Notes under the pieces: generated by a model | What the model was told of the DNA's origin: nothing | The model's database searches: none | What the model saw: only the letters and a program-made list of their open reading frames with translations | Part shown: positions 1 to 8,525 of the stretch, piece after piece | Layout of the letters: each line of letters starts with the position of its first letter | How positions within the stretch are numbered: the first letter of the stretch is position 1 | Source of the DNA: a virus | Length of the DNA stretch: 53,675 nucleotides | Strand: one strand, 5' to 3' | IMG/VR virus record: IMGVR_UViG_3300009180_000052 | Coordinates: 1 to 53,675 of that record | Made by a program: the position numbers and the translations under genes

Positions 1-3000
1 ATACCCATCTGCATAAGACATTACAGATGCTAATACTGAACTTGCAGCACCACTATTGTTTGCAGTTATTATACCACCTGCAGTTACACTACTAGAGAAT
101 GTAGCAGCACCTGTGGATGCTATGGTAAGAGCAGTAGTTGGGTTTGCACCATTGCCAATGCCAAATGTTATTTGACCATCAGTTAATCCAATTACCGAAC
201 TTCCATATCCTACATAATCTCTTGCAGTACCATTCCAATTGAATGATAATATTGAAGCATCTCCACTTGTTGGGACTCCAAATCTATGCTTTGCACCATT
301 CCAACCCGAAGGTGTCAATGAATAAGTTAAATTTGTTCCTGTACCTGTTGAAATATCTAATGCACCTGTTAAAGTTCCACCTGTTAATGGTAGGTAACCA
401 CTTAACGCACTTCCATAATTAGGAATATTCAATGTTGCACCTACCAATGTTGCAGCACCTGAAGTGCCTGTTGTTGTAAGACTAAGGGTGGCTTGTTTAT
501 TATTAAATGTACTCCAATCCGCACTTGATAATGCACCTCTATTTGTTGCACTTGCAGTTGGTACATTTAAAGTAATTACAGGAGTTGTAGTACTTGTTGC
601 AACTGTTGAACTTAAATCCGTTCCACTTGTTCCTATTGTTAAAGCAGCAACACTTGTAACTGTTCCTACACCACTACCACCTACTAATGCTATTGTTCCA
701 CTTGCATCAGGGAATGTAAATGTTCTATTAGCTGTTAATGTTGCTGAATTTAATAAAATAATATTAGTAGTACCAAAACTTATACCTAAAGCAGTATTTA
801 CTGCAAATAATGAAGTATAACCTGTACCCGTAAATCCTGCACTTGAATATTGTTTAAATTCTAATGCAATACCTGTAGCACCATTATCCGTAATAATATT
901 GTTAGTAAATGTCTTTGAACCTCCTATTGTTTGAGAGCCTGCTGTTATTAAACCTCTATTTGTAGATGATGCAGATGGTATATTTAAAGTTATAACAGGA
1001 GTTGTTGTACTATTAGCAACAGTACTTGTTACATCCGTTCCACTTGTTCCTATTGTTAAAGCAGCTACGCTTGTAACCGTTCCCACACCCGAACCGCCAA
1101 CTAAAGCCAATGTACCACTTGTATCAGGAAAAGTGTAAGTTCTATTTGCACTTAATGAAGAACCTGATAATATAGCTACTTTTGTACTGCCACCAAAATA
1201 TATACTTAAAGAATCAGTTGCTATTGATGTTAATGAAATATATCCAACCCCACTTATCGATGCAGATGTTGCAATTTCAATATTTAATGAATTAGCAGTG
1301 GTACTTGATTTATTAACTATTATACCTTTATTATATTGTAAATTAGAAGTTAAATTATAAACACCTAAATCAACATTTGCTGTAGCCCCTGTATATGGCA
1401 CGTAGCCTGTTAAAGCAGAACCATAATTAGGGATATTCAAAGTAGCACCTACTAAAGTTGCTGCTCCTGAAGTGCCTGTTGTTGTTAATGTTAAGGCGTT
1501 TTGTTTATTATTAAATGTTGTAAAATCAGTAAATGATACCCAACCACTAACAGTAGTTGATGCTTGATTAATATTAAAAACACCTGTTGTGTTATTATAT
1601 AATAATGGACCAATAACTGATAAAGAAGTTAAAGCAATATAGTTAGAACCATTTGTTATTTGGTTGTTGTTTGTGGGGATTGTTATAACACCTGTTGCAG
1701 AGTTGTAAGCACCGATACCTGCTGCAAATGATAAGGCTAATCTTGACCTTGTATCAGTATAATATAAATTTGTGACTCCTTCAGAAATATTGTCAGTAGT
1801 TAAACTAACAGCACCTGTCTGTCCGTTCACACTTATAACAGAATCTGTGTTATCAACCTTCTGCCATACGCCACCATTAAATATAGCCCAATCCCCCACT
1901 TGCCAATCAGTAATTCCATTAAGGTTTGTATTACCCGCAACTGAAACAATGTAGTAATATCCTTGCGTACCAACTGAACTTGTTAATGTAGGCGTGTTGG
2001 TAGATGCGTTCCACGTTCCTTGATATATTGACCCACCAATAAGTCCATTAATTTGATTCTGTAACTTACCAAATGCTGTAAGCATTGTGTCAGTAGCAAG
2101 CACTGTTCCTCCTGTGATATTAACACCGGTAAGAATCTTAGCTGTTACTGATGCGTTGTTTAATGTTACTGCTGTCGCTCCCGGACCCGTGCCCGTAGCC
2201 TCACCCGTAAGAGAGGTAATATAACTTCCCGCTGCTTGTTTATTATTAAAAGTAGTCCAATCAGTTGAACTTAAATATCCTGCCTGACTACCACTTGACT
2301 GTTGAATTGTAAGGTTTGGCGTAGACCCACCGCTTGAAAATAAAGGAGACGTAGCTGTAACTCCACCTACCTTAGTATTAAATGTGGACCAATCAGCAGC
2401 ACTTAAAGCACCACGATTAGCAGCACTTGCTGTAGGTACGTTTAATGTAATTACAGGAGTTGTTGTTCCTGTAGCTACAGATGAACTTAAATCAGTCCCT
2501 GTCGTTCCTAATGTTAATGCAGCTACCGATGTAACTGTACCAACACTCCAACTTCTATCTGCACTTAAGTCATAAGCAGTACCATTGATAGTCAATTGTC
2601 TACTTGTAGGTACATATCCACTTAAAGCAGACCCGTAATCAGGAATATTTAAAGTATTTGAAATTAATGTAGCTGCACCACTTGAACCCGTAGTTGTAAG
2701 AGTTATTGTTGCCTGCTTATTATTAAATGTATTCCAATCTGTTGAAGAAAGGTATCCATTAGTTGATGCTCCTGATTGACTAATGGTAAAGACACCCGTA
2801 GTGTTATTATATGACAATGGAGCCGTAGCACTAAGTGAACCCAATACAATATATGCACTTGAGTCAACACTACCATCAGCTTTTAAAAATTGACCTGATG
2901 TTCCGCCATTTTTAATTAAAGAAGCAGCCGTTAAATTATATATCCCTAAGTCAACATTCTGAGTTGCTCCCGTATAAGGCACGTATCCTGTTAAAGATGG

Positions 3001-5124
3001 AAATGTTTGAAGTGCTCCCGTTCCATCAATATATTGAAGTGTATTCCCCGACCCTGTAATAGCGATTGTGCCATTTGAAGTCAATGGTGAGTTTGCAACA
3101 CTAAACGCTGATGGCATACTTACCCCAACTGATGTTAGTCCCGTATCAATATCAGACCAACTTGCAGTAATTGTGCCACCATCTTGTTGGTTAAGTGTTA
3201 ATGTCTTTGTTGCTGTACCCGTAACTGCAGCACTTACAATTGAATCATTGTATGCTGTATTCCAATTAGCTGAGTTGTCAGTAATATATGAAATAACACC
3301 GGCAACAGATTTAACTAAACCCGTGCCGCCTAAAAATGGTTGCTTACCATTAAATGTGTTCCAATCAGTACTACTTAAATAACCATCTTGAGTAGTATTT
3401 GCTACTTGAATAGCAAATGCTCCTGTAGTATTGTTATAAGTTAACGGAGATGTCGCACTCAATGATACTAATGTAATATATCCTGCTCCATTTAATATCT
3501 GACTATTGTCAGTTGGTATTGTAATTACCCCTGTTGTACCATTGTACGCTCCTGAGCCTGCCGCAAATGAAAGTGCCGCTCTTGCTCTTGAGTCTAAGTA
3601 ATATAAATTTGTTGCTCCTTCCGGTATGTTGTCAGTCGTAAGACTTACCGCTCCAACTTGTCCATTGACAGAAGTAACTAAGTCTGTATTGTCTACTTTG
3701 TTCCACGTAGAGCCATTAAATATTGCCCAATCACCTACCTGCCAATCAGTAATACCATTTAAGTTAGTATTTCCTGCTACATCTACAATATAATAATATC
3801 CTTGCGTACCTACACTACTTACTAAAGCAGGTGTGTTAGTAGCTGCATTCCATACGCCTTGGAATTGAACACCGCCAATTAATCCATTGATTTGATTTTG
3901 TACTTTACCAAAAGCTGTTAAAATACTATCCGAAGAAGTTATTGCACTTCCTGTTATGCTTAATCCTGTTAAAAGTTTTCCTATTACAGCAGCATTACTA
4001 AGTATAACTGATGCTGCTCCCGGACCCGCACCTGTAGCTTCGCCTGTTAACGAAGTGATATAGTTGCCTGCCGGTTGCTTACTGTTAAATGTCAACCAAT
4101 CAGTACTTGATAGGTATCCATCTAAGCTACTGCTTGATTGTTGTATTGATATGTCAGGATTAACGCCTCCTGTTGAAGACAATGGAGTTGTCGCTGTAAC
4201 AGATGAAACACCTGTAGCAAGCGTCCAAGACCTATCTGCTGCTAAATTATAAGTAACACCATTAATCGTAAGCGTCCTTGTTAGTGGTACACCACCAAGC
4301 CCTGACAATGTATAGTTAGGAACATTAATTGTAGCCCCAACAAGAGTTGACGCTCCACTATTTCCCGTTGTTGTTAAACTTATAGCAGTTTGCTTGCCAT
4401 CAAATGTTATCCAATCAGCACTTGATAAATATCCATTCTGAGAAGCATTTGCTTGCTGAATACTAAATACGCCTGTGCCTGAGTTGTATAACAAAGGTGA
4501 CGTAGCACTATAAACAGGTAAATTTATCCATCTAACTCCCGTTACATTTGAAGATAATACCTGATTATTTGTTCCAACTGAACTTAGTCCATCTCTCAAC
4601 GTCCCAAGCAAAGTAAGGCTTGTAGAAATAGTAGATGTTAATAAAGCTGCGTTGTTAGCACTTAAGTTACCTGTTAATATTATATTATTTACAGCCGTAT
4701 TGCCCGATGTCAAAACTTGTTGTAAGTCAGGTATAACCGTTGGAATAGTGTACCACTCTACTTGAGTTCCGGTGCTTCTTAATATCTGACCGGCTGTTCC
4801 TACTGAGTTTAATCTATCGTATAAACCACCGGTAATATGAGTATCACCTGTTAAAAAACTATCTAAAATAGTTGCAGTATCTGTTACCTCAAGATATGTT
4901 GTAAATATTGTGCCATTCAAGATAATATCCTGAGTTGCGGTATTGCCAAAGTCCAATACTCCTTGTAATGTATTTCCCGGAATATTAGGGATGAACAAAT
5001 TCAATAACTCACTTAACGTAAAGTTGTATGTTATATCCTCGGGGTCTCCGCCCACGCTTGTACCTACTAACTTATCAGCTAATTTGGGTACAGGGACAAC
5101 TTCGTATATACTAATCTTTGACAT
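1..5124 (-). CDS. Giant repetitive tail fibre/tip protein, 3' end beyond the left edge
   Basis: An open frame runs from the ATG at 5124 to base 1 (1708 codons) without a stop, so the C-terminus is outside the window. The protein is rich in Ser, Thr, Gly and Asn and is built of recurring fibre units. One is a GYLSSTDWxTFNNKQ motif seen many times, another a GTVTSVAALTIGTSGTDLSS motif followed by TPVITLN. A larger block with TDWQVGDWAIFNG resembles carbohydrate-binding segments of phage fibres. The N-terminus (MSKISIYEVVPVPKLADKLV) is shared with the short gene just upstream and probably anchors the fibre to the virion. A role in host-surface binding is inferred from composition, repeats and position next to the lysis genes. 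Plus-strand frames inside it are shadows. Confidence 0.85.
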   Translation of the reverse strand, partial: MSKISIYEVVPVPKLADKLVGTSVGGDPEDITYNFTLSELLNLFIPNIPGNTLQGVLDFGNTATQDIILNGTIFTTYLEVTDTATILDSFLTGDTHITGGLYDRLNSVGTAGQILRSTGTQVEWYTIPTVIPDLQQVLTSGNTAVNNIILTGNLSANNAALLTSTISTSLTLLGTLRDGLSSVGTNNQVLSSNVTGVRWINLPVYSATSPLLYNSGTGVFSIQQANASQNGYLSSADWITFDGKQTAISLTTTGNSGASTLVGATINVPNYTLSGLGGVPLTRTLTINGVTYNLAADRSWTLATGVSSVTATTPLSSTGGVNPDISIQQSSSSLDGYLSSTDWLTFNSKQPAGNYITSLTGEATGAGPGAASVILSNAAVIGKLLTGLSITGSAITSSDSILTAFGKVQNQINGLIGGVQFQGVWNAATNTPALVSSVGTQGYYYIVDVAGNTNLNGITDWQVGDWAIFNGSTWNKVDNTDLVTSVNGQVGAVSLTTDNIPEGATNLYYLDSRARAALSFAAGSGAYNGTTGVITIPTDNSQILNGAGYITLVSLSATSPLTYNNTTGAFAIQVANTTQDGYLSSTDWNTFNGKQPFLGGTGLVKSVAGVISYITDNSANWNTAYNDSIVSAAVTGTATKTLTLNQQDGGTITASWSDIDTGLTSVGVSMPSAFSVANSPLTSNGTIAITGSGNTLQYIDGTGALQTFPSLTGYVPYTGATQNVDLGIYNLTAASLIKNGGTSGQFLKADGSVDSSAYIVLGSLSATAPLSYNNTTGVFTISQSGASTNGYLSSTDWNTFNNKQATITLTTTGSSGAATLISNTLNIPDYGSALSGYVPTSRQLTINGTAYDLSADRSWSVGTVTSVAALTLGTTGTDLSSSVATGTTTPVITLNVPTASAANRGALSAADWSTFNTKVGGVTATSPLFSSGGSTPNLTIQQSSGSQAGYLSSTDWTTFNNKQAAGSYITSLTGEATGTGPGATAVTLNNASVTAKILTGVNITGGTVLATDTMLTAFGKLQNQINGLIGGSIYQGTWNASTNTPTLTSSVGTQGYYYIVSVAGNTNLNGITDWQVGDWAIFNGGVWQKVDNTDSVISVNGQTGAVSLTTDNISEGVTNLYYTDTRSRLALSFAAGIGAYNSATGVITIPTNNNQITNGSNYIALTSLSVIGPLLYNNTTGVFNINQASTTVSGWVSFTDFTTFNNKQNALTLTTTGTSGAATLVGATLNIPNYGSALTGYVPYTGATANVDLGVYNLTSNLQYNKGIIVNKSSTTANSLNIEIATSASISGVGYISLTSIATDSLSIYFGGSTKVAILSGSSLSANRTYTFPDTSGTLALVGGSGVGTVTSVAALTIGTSGTDVTSTVANSTTTPVITLNIPSASSTNRGLITAGSQTIGGSKTFTNNIITDNGATGIALEFKQYSSAGFTGTGYTSLFAVNTALGISFGTTNIILLNSATLTANRTFTFPDASGTIALVGGSGVGTVTSVAALTIGTSGTDLSSTVATSTTTPVITLNVPTASATNRGALSSADWSTFNNKQATLSLTTTGTSGAATLVGATLNIPNYGSALSGYLPLTGGTLTGALDISTGTGTNLTYSLTPSGWNGAKHRFGVPTSGDASILSFNWNGTARDYVGYGSSVIGLTDGQITFGIGNGANPTTALTIASTGAATFSSSVTAGGIITANNSGAASSVLASVMSYADGY

Positions 5125-5137
5125 CCGCTATAAAATT

Positions 5138-5407
5138 TTAAACGTGAACTATCTTCAAAGCATCTCCTGTTCTGTAAATTTGTCCTACTGCCAAACCTCC
5201 GGCAACAGCAGCAGCATTATCTGCATAAATTGGGACACTTCCTATTATAATAGTTGAAGCACTAAAATTTGCGGAAAATAAATTTAATAGCTGCTGTAAC
5301 GTAAAATTATAAGTGACATCCGCAGGAACACCATCAATGCTTGTTCCTACAAGTTTGTCTGTTAGTTTTGGTACCGCAACAACACTATATGAATTAATTT
5401 TACTCAT
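5138..5407 (-). CDS. Short protein sharing the tail-fibre N-terminal anchor
   Basis: 89 residues. Residues 1 to about 50 (MSKINSYSVVAVPKLTDKLV, then a TYNFTLQQLLNLF segment) match the first 50 residues of the adjacent giant fibre at roughly two thirds identity. The remainder is different and ends in AGGLAVGQIYRTGDALKIV, a glycine-rich C-terminal motif seen at the end of many small phage structural proteins. It sits 13 nt upstream of the fibre gene and overlaps the preceding gene by 8 nt, so it is cotranscribed. It may be a minor fibre or adaptor that competes with or caps the same docking site. The function is inferred. Confidence 0.75.
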   Translation of the reverse strand: MSKINSYSVVAVPKLTDKLVGTSIDGVPADVTYNFTLQQLLNLFSANFSASTIIIGSVPIYADNAAAVAGGLAVGQIYRTGDALKIVHV

Positions 5408-5642
5408 TTTTTTCTTGTTCTTTTTGGGTTACTTCGCCCGTTTGCATATTAATTACTGAATCAGCACCATACTTCTCAATAAGAATCTTCTCATTGTTGG
5501 TAAAGGCTTCAACAATACTATGTGCTTGTTTGATTAACCCTTGTTTTTGTAATTCAAGTTCACCAAGACCTATTTTAATCTTAGTGTACTCTGCTGAACC
5601 TGTCTTAATAAAGTCTAATTCTTCTGCTGTTAAATTTGCCAT
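5400..5642 (-). CDS. Small helical phage protein
   Basis: 80 residues, charged and probably helical (LTAEELDFIKTGSAEYTKIK, then a region rich in Lys, Glu and Gln), with no signal peptide or membrane segment. It is the first gene after a clear TAnnTTTG promoter and has the leader ATCAAATCAAATGG. It overlaps the following short fibre-related gene, which suggests a role in tail or fibre assembly, such as a chaperone or structural linker. I do not recognise a named family. Confidence 0.7.
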   Translation of the reverse strand: MANLTAEELDFIKTGSAEYTKIKIGLGELELQKQGLIKQAHSIVEAFTNNEKILIEKYGADSVINMQTGEVTQKEQEKNE

Positions 5643-5665
5643 TTGATTTGATTTTTTAATTTATA

Positions 5666-5673
5666 CAAATATA
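5666..5673 (-). promoter_or_regulatory. Bacteroidota-type -7 box (TATATTTG)
   Basis: On the minus strand TATATTTG lies 23 nt upstream of the ATG at 5642, followed by TATAAATT and the AATCAAATCAAATGG leader. It matches the TAnnTTTG consensus of Bacteroidota. No clear -33 TTTG is visible. It should drive the fibre genes separately from the lysis cassette. Confidence 0.6.
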
Positions 5674-5687
5674 GTAAATAAAAATTA

Positions 5688-6143
5688 TCATTTTAGGAGA
5701 TACTTTCTGCCAAACCATATCCCTATTGGAATCAAAAGCAACCACAAAAACACAAAATAGTTTGCTTTTTTGTCGACCTTCTTCTCAAAACCTTTAGCCT
5801 TAATGTCCTTCTTGACGGAAATGGTATTCTCAGACGACTTAGATACAGTAGATTTTGAAGAATCTACTATGTGTCTTCGTGTTTTCTTAAGCCTAACTGT
5901 CGCATTGAAGTACTGCTTACCATCAATTACTAATGGCTTAGCTGTATCAATAGGGACTATCTCAATCTCATCAATGTCCTCTTTAATAGAAATAGCGTTC
6001 TGCTGTACAGAAACGCTATCCTTTTTTTCGACAGCCGTGCTGTCAATATGTGTCTCTACTTGTGTCTTGGTAACCATTACCTTCCTTGAGGCACAAGAGA
6101 ATAGTAAGAAACTAAGTAATATTAGTATAAGATGTTTTACCAT
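5688..6143 (-). CDS. Unimolecular spanin (u-spanin)
   Basis: 151 residues with the bipartite layout of a u-spanin. An N-terminal lipoprotein signal has a lipobox ending LLFSC at residue 17, and a C-terminal transmembrane segment lies at about residues 128-147 (FVFLWLLLIPIGIWFG). The middle is periplasmic and rich in Ser, Lys and Val with beta and coiled-coil character. Such proteins tether outer and inner membranes and fuse them in the last step of lysis of Gram-negative hosts. It overlaps the upstream endolysin by 32 nt, the expected position in a lysis cassette. The leader is AATCAAATCAAATGG. Confidence 0.85.
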   Translation of the reverse strand: MVKHLILILLSFLLFSCASRKVMVTKTQVETHIDSTAVEKKDSVSVQQNAISIKEDIDEIEIVPIDTAKPLVIDGKQYFNATVRLKKTRRHIVDSSKSTVSKSSENTISVKKDIKAKGFEKKVDKKANYFVFLWLLLIPIGIWFGRKYLLK

Positions 6144-6576
6144 TTGATTTGATTGCTTTTAAAATTTGACCCCTGTTTTTACCTTCACTATAAGAAACGT
6201 GAACCCAATCAGGATTCTCTTCACTACCAAACTCCCAAATTAATTGGTCAAACTCCAAGTTATTTTTGATATATTCAAAGACCATCTTGTTAGTTACTCC
6301 ATTTGGAGTGCCATCCATATCAATGTCAATTGCTTGACCTTTGCAGTGCTGAGATGTAGCTGACCCACCAATACACTTATTAAGTTCAGTAGACCTGTAT
6401 CCACTTGAAATGTGAATTGGGCATCTAAAATTTGCTCTAATAGGCTCGAAAACCTTCTCTGCTAATTCCTTAAAATTTGCAATATGCTCATCTGTAGGCA
6501 TATTACTAATACCATTACGTTTTGCTGATTCGCTTCTGATTAACTCAGACAAATCTAAATGTTCGCTGATTTTCAT
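6112..6576 (-). CDS. Endolysin, peptidase M15 family
   Basis: 154 residues, the normal length for a single-domain M15_3 (D-Ala-D-Ala carboxypeptidase-like) phage lysin. The zinc ligands are visible: SGYRST, then SQHCKGQAIDID (His and Asp), and WVHVSY (His) near residue 128. It would cleave peptide crosslinks of peptidoglycan. There is no signal peptide, so release depends on the holin encoded directly upstream; stop and start abut at 6576. The spanin follows. The identification is firm from motifs and context. Confidence 0.92.
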   Translation of the reverse strand: MKISEHLDLSELIRSESAKRNGISNMPTDEHIANFKELAEKVFEPIRANFRCPIHISSGYRSTELNKCIGGSATSQHCKGQAIDIDMDGTPNGVTNKMVFEYIKNNLEFDQLIWEFGSEENPDWVHVSYSEGKNRGQILKAIKSNGKTSYTNIT

Positions 6577-6842
6577 TATTCTTCTTTTTTAGTATCTGTT
6601 CCTTTAAATCCTTTTACAAGGGTTGTTACTGACTCAATGGTTGTAAGACCTAATGCCACAGCACTAAGTGCAAACGTTGCCCATACAAGTGAATCTGCCG
6701 GAGCAAAATTACCTGTAGTCTTTGAGTTGTCATACAAAGTATAAAATAGTACAAACGCACCAATTATACCTACTAATCTCTTGCTTGATGTTCCGCTTTC
6801 TGAGGAAAAAAATCCTGAAAGCCATACAAAAATCTTTTTCAT
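6576..6842 (-). CDS. Holin-like membrane protein
   Basis: 88 residues with two hydrophobic segments, about residues 24-38 (LVGIIGAFVLFYTLY) and 50-68 (SLVWATFALSAVALGLTTI), and a charged C-terminus (DTKKEE). Size, topology and position next to the endolysin fit a class II holin that opens the inner membrane. Holins are too diverse for assignment by sequence alone, so the call rests on topology and context. Confidence 0.75.
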   Translation of the reverse strand: MKKIFVWLSGFFSSESGTSSKRLVGIIGAFVLFYTLYDNSKTTGNFAPADSLVWATFALSAVALGLTTIESVTTLVKGFKGTDTKKEE

Positions 6843-7199
6843 TTATTCGTTATTTGTAGTGTCAACTTTAGTCTTACCCCAAAAACTCTTCTTCTCTTTA
6901 ATCTGAATAGTGTCGTGTATGTATATTGTATCTATTCTAACTTTTATTCCACTAATCTCACTAATCTCGTTTTTAAGGTCTTTAACTTCTTCCTTTAATG
7001 TTACAATTTTATTAATTGTTTGAGAAACAATTCTTTTTTCTTTAGCCTCAGCTTTGGAATGTACTTTTTTAAAAGTGCTTTGATTTTGTTTTGCATTATC
7101 AATTAGTTTATTAAACTCAGCATCTTTCTGCTGCTCAGCATTTTGTTGTTGAGCGGTTAAAGTACAACCTGTTAAAAAAAGAAAAATTAAGTATCTCAT
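6843..7199 (-). CDS. Lipoprotein with coiled coil, possible second spanin-type component
   Basis: 118 residues. The N-terminus is a lipoprotein signal with lipobox LFLTGC (Cys12). The rest is a long charged coiled coil (NKIVTLKEEVKDLKNEISEI) followed by a basic tail. Its start overlaps the stop of the upstream membrane protein as TAATG, so the two are translationally coupled. The pair of inner-membrane coiled-coil protein plus outer-membrane lipoprotein resembles a two-component spanin. A u-spanin is already encoded 0.7 kb downstream, so this may be redundant or do something else. Confidence 0.65.
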   Translation of the reverse strand: MRYLIFLFLTGCTLTAQQQNAEQQKDAEFNKLIDNAKQNQSTFKKVHSKAEAKEKRIVSQTINKIVTLKEEVKDLKNEISEISGIKVRIDTIYIHDTIQIKEKKSFWGKTKVDTTNNE

Positions 7200-7492
7200 T
7201 ACTTAATGTTTTGAATTTTACCTAATTGCTCTAACGTGCTCAATTTTGACGTAGCTGCTGCTAATGACGAGTCAGTCCTTCTAAGTGTAATTTGCATTAT
7301 CTCAACCTTACCCTCTAACTTCTCTACCTTTACATTTTGAGATACTATTTGCTCTTTAAAAGTAGACTTAACGTCTATGTATAGGTACGATATTGCTATC
7401 AATACCAAGAATAACGTAGCTACAATTGGATTTTTCGCAAATGTTTTGAAGTCCATTATACTCGTTACAGGATTTAGGTTTTTAACTGCCAT
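7199..7492 (-). CDS. Single-pass membrane protein with coiled coil
   Basis: 97 residues. A transmembrane segment at about 24-40 (PIVATLFLVLIAISYLYI) is followed by a coiled coil (VEKLEGKVEIMQITLRRTDS). Predicted topology is N-in with a periplasmic coiled coil, as in inner-membrane spanins. It is coupled by TAATG to the downstream lipoprotein, supporting a functional pair. No family name can be given. Confidence 0.65.
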   Translation of the reverse strand: MAVKNLNPVTSIMDFKTFAKNPIVATLFLVLIAISYLYIDVKSTFKEQIVSQNVKVEKLEGKVEIMQITLRRTDSSLAAATSKLSTLEQLGKIQNIK

Positions 7493-7503
7493 AGTTGTAT
7501 TAT

Positions 7504-7635
7504 TTATCGTCCTTGACCTCTATATTGTTTCTTATAAAGTTTACTTGTCTTGGTCTTGCTCGTTTGTGTCTTTGCCGCAAGTCCCCTTTTTTTTGGCTTG
7601 CTAATATAAGCATTGCCACTTGTTGCTTTTGCCAT
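7504..7635 (-). CDS. Small basic peptide (43 residues)
   Basis: The frame reads from ATG at 7635 to TAA at 7504. The product is very basic (SKPKKRGLAAKTQTSKTKTS and LYKKQYRGQGR), about one third Lys or Arg, with no acidic residues. It fills the gap between the genes on either side exactly. Lys/Arg-rich peptides of this kind are frequent in late regions of Bacteroidota phages and may bind DNA or RNA or be packaged in the head. The function is unknown. Confidence 0.7.
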   Translation of the reverse strand: MAKATSGNAYISKPKKRGLAAKTQTSKTKTSKLYKKQYRGQGR

Positions 7636-7637
7636 TC

Positions 7638-8216
7638 CTAATTCTTTTTAAAATTTGGTACAACTGTTCCTACAGGATAAGTTGCTCCTAATGGTGCCTG
7701 CGTAACAGACGTCATTCCGGGAATCACTCTAACTGCTTTATCTAATGGAAATGCTGACTCATTAATAGGACCCTCACACTCTGCAAGCGTTACGCCATTT
7801 ACTTTCTTAGGTAATATCTTACAAGGCATACACCACATATTACTCATTCCACCACCCGGTTCATTTGTTACAACAAAAGTACGGTTTTGTGTAGGTGCGG
7901 TTTTCCAACTTGGTGCTTGAACTACTGAGTCGTAATACCAAAACAATGACCATACAGTTTTTGCTGTTCCGTCAGGAGTAATAGTTGGATTGCTAATCAA
8001 ATATGTATTTACAACAGAAGGACCATCTAATACAGGACAAGTTGCAATTCCTTTTAAGAATTTCTTGCCAAGCACAACTATAGAGTCTTTTGTTGCCTGC
8101 GTTGCACTTGCTCCACAATAAGCAAACTTACCAACTACAATTGCTAATCCTTTTTCTTGAGCAAATCCAATAGTTGTTAAACCTAATAAGAATAATATCC
8201 CAAGTAATTTTTTCAT
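7638..8216 (-). CDS. Secreted protein of unknown function
   Basis: 192 residues with a clear Sec signal peptide (KKLLGILFLLGLTTIGFAQ, cleavage probably after GFA). The mature part has five cysteines in about 170 residues, including CMPCK, so disulfides are likely in the periplasm. It lies between a membrane coiled-coil gene and the small basic peptide. A phage-encoded periplasmic protein might act in lysis, superinfection exclusion or envelope modification; the sequence does not decide. I do not recognise a family. Confidence 0.7.
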   Translation of the reverse strand: MKKLLGILFLLGLTTIGFAQEKGLAIVVGKFAYCGASATQATKDSIVVLGKKFLKGIATCPVLDGPSVVNTYLISNPTITPDGTAKTVWSLFWYYDSVVQAPSWKTAPTQNRTFVVTNEPGGGMSNMWCMPCKILPKKVNGVTLAECEGPINESAFPLDKAVRVIPGMTSVTQAPLGATYPVGTVVPNFKKN

Positions 8217-8221
8217 TGCAT

Positions 8222-8515
8222 TTATTTTTTAACTATAAATTCAGTAATAACTTTTAATGCTCCGAGTCCAACCAATGTAACCAATGCATAGAAGTAAGAC
8301 TTATATCTTTTTAGTTCTGTCTTTACATCAGATAACTGCTTCTTTACTTCTTTAAACTCACTTATTAAACCATTTGAATCTTTGTCAATGGGATTGCCGG
8401 CTAAAAGTGTATAGACATCTTTAAGCATAGCTTTCATCTCAGCCATATTGCCCTTAATGGACTCTAATTCGTCTGCCATAATATCAAGTCTGCTATTTTC
8501 TTGGTTGCTCATCAT
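8222..8515 (-). CDS. Coiled-coil protein with C-terminal membrane anchor
   Basis: 97 residues. A long amphipathic coiled coil (MADELESIKGNMAEMKAMLK, then VKKQLSDVKTELKRYK) is followed by one C-terminal transmembrane segment (YALVTLVGLGALKVITEFI). This layout resembles XhlA-type haemolysin/holin accessory proteins. It probably works with the neighbouring membrane proteins in lysis. The call is inferred from topology and context. Confidence 0.6.
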   Translation of the reverse strand: MMSNQENSRLDIMADELESIKGNMAEMKAMLKDVYTLLAGNPIDKDSNGLISEFKEVKKQLSDVKTELKRYKSYFYALVTLVGLGALKVITEFIVKK

Positions 8516-8525
8516 AGTAGTTGAA

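Noticed and set aside
464-4252. Several plus-strand frames of 60-118 residues
   Set aside because: They are antisense to the continuous minus-strand fibre gene and mirror its repeats.
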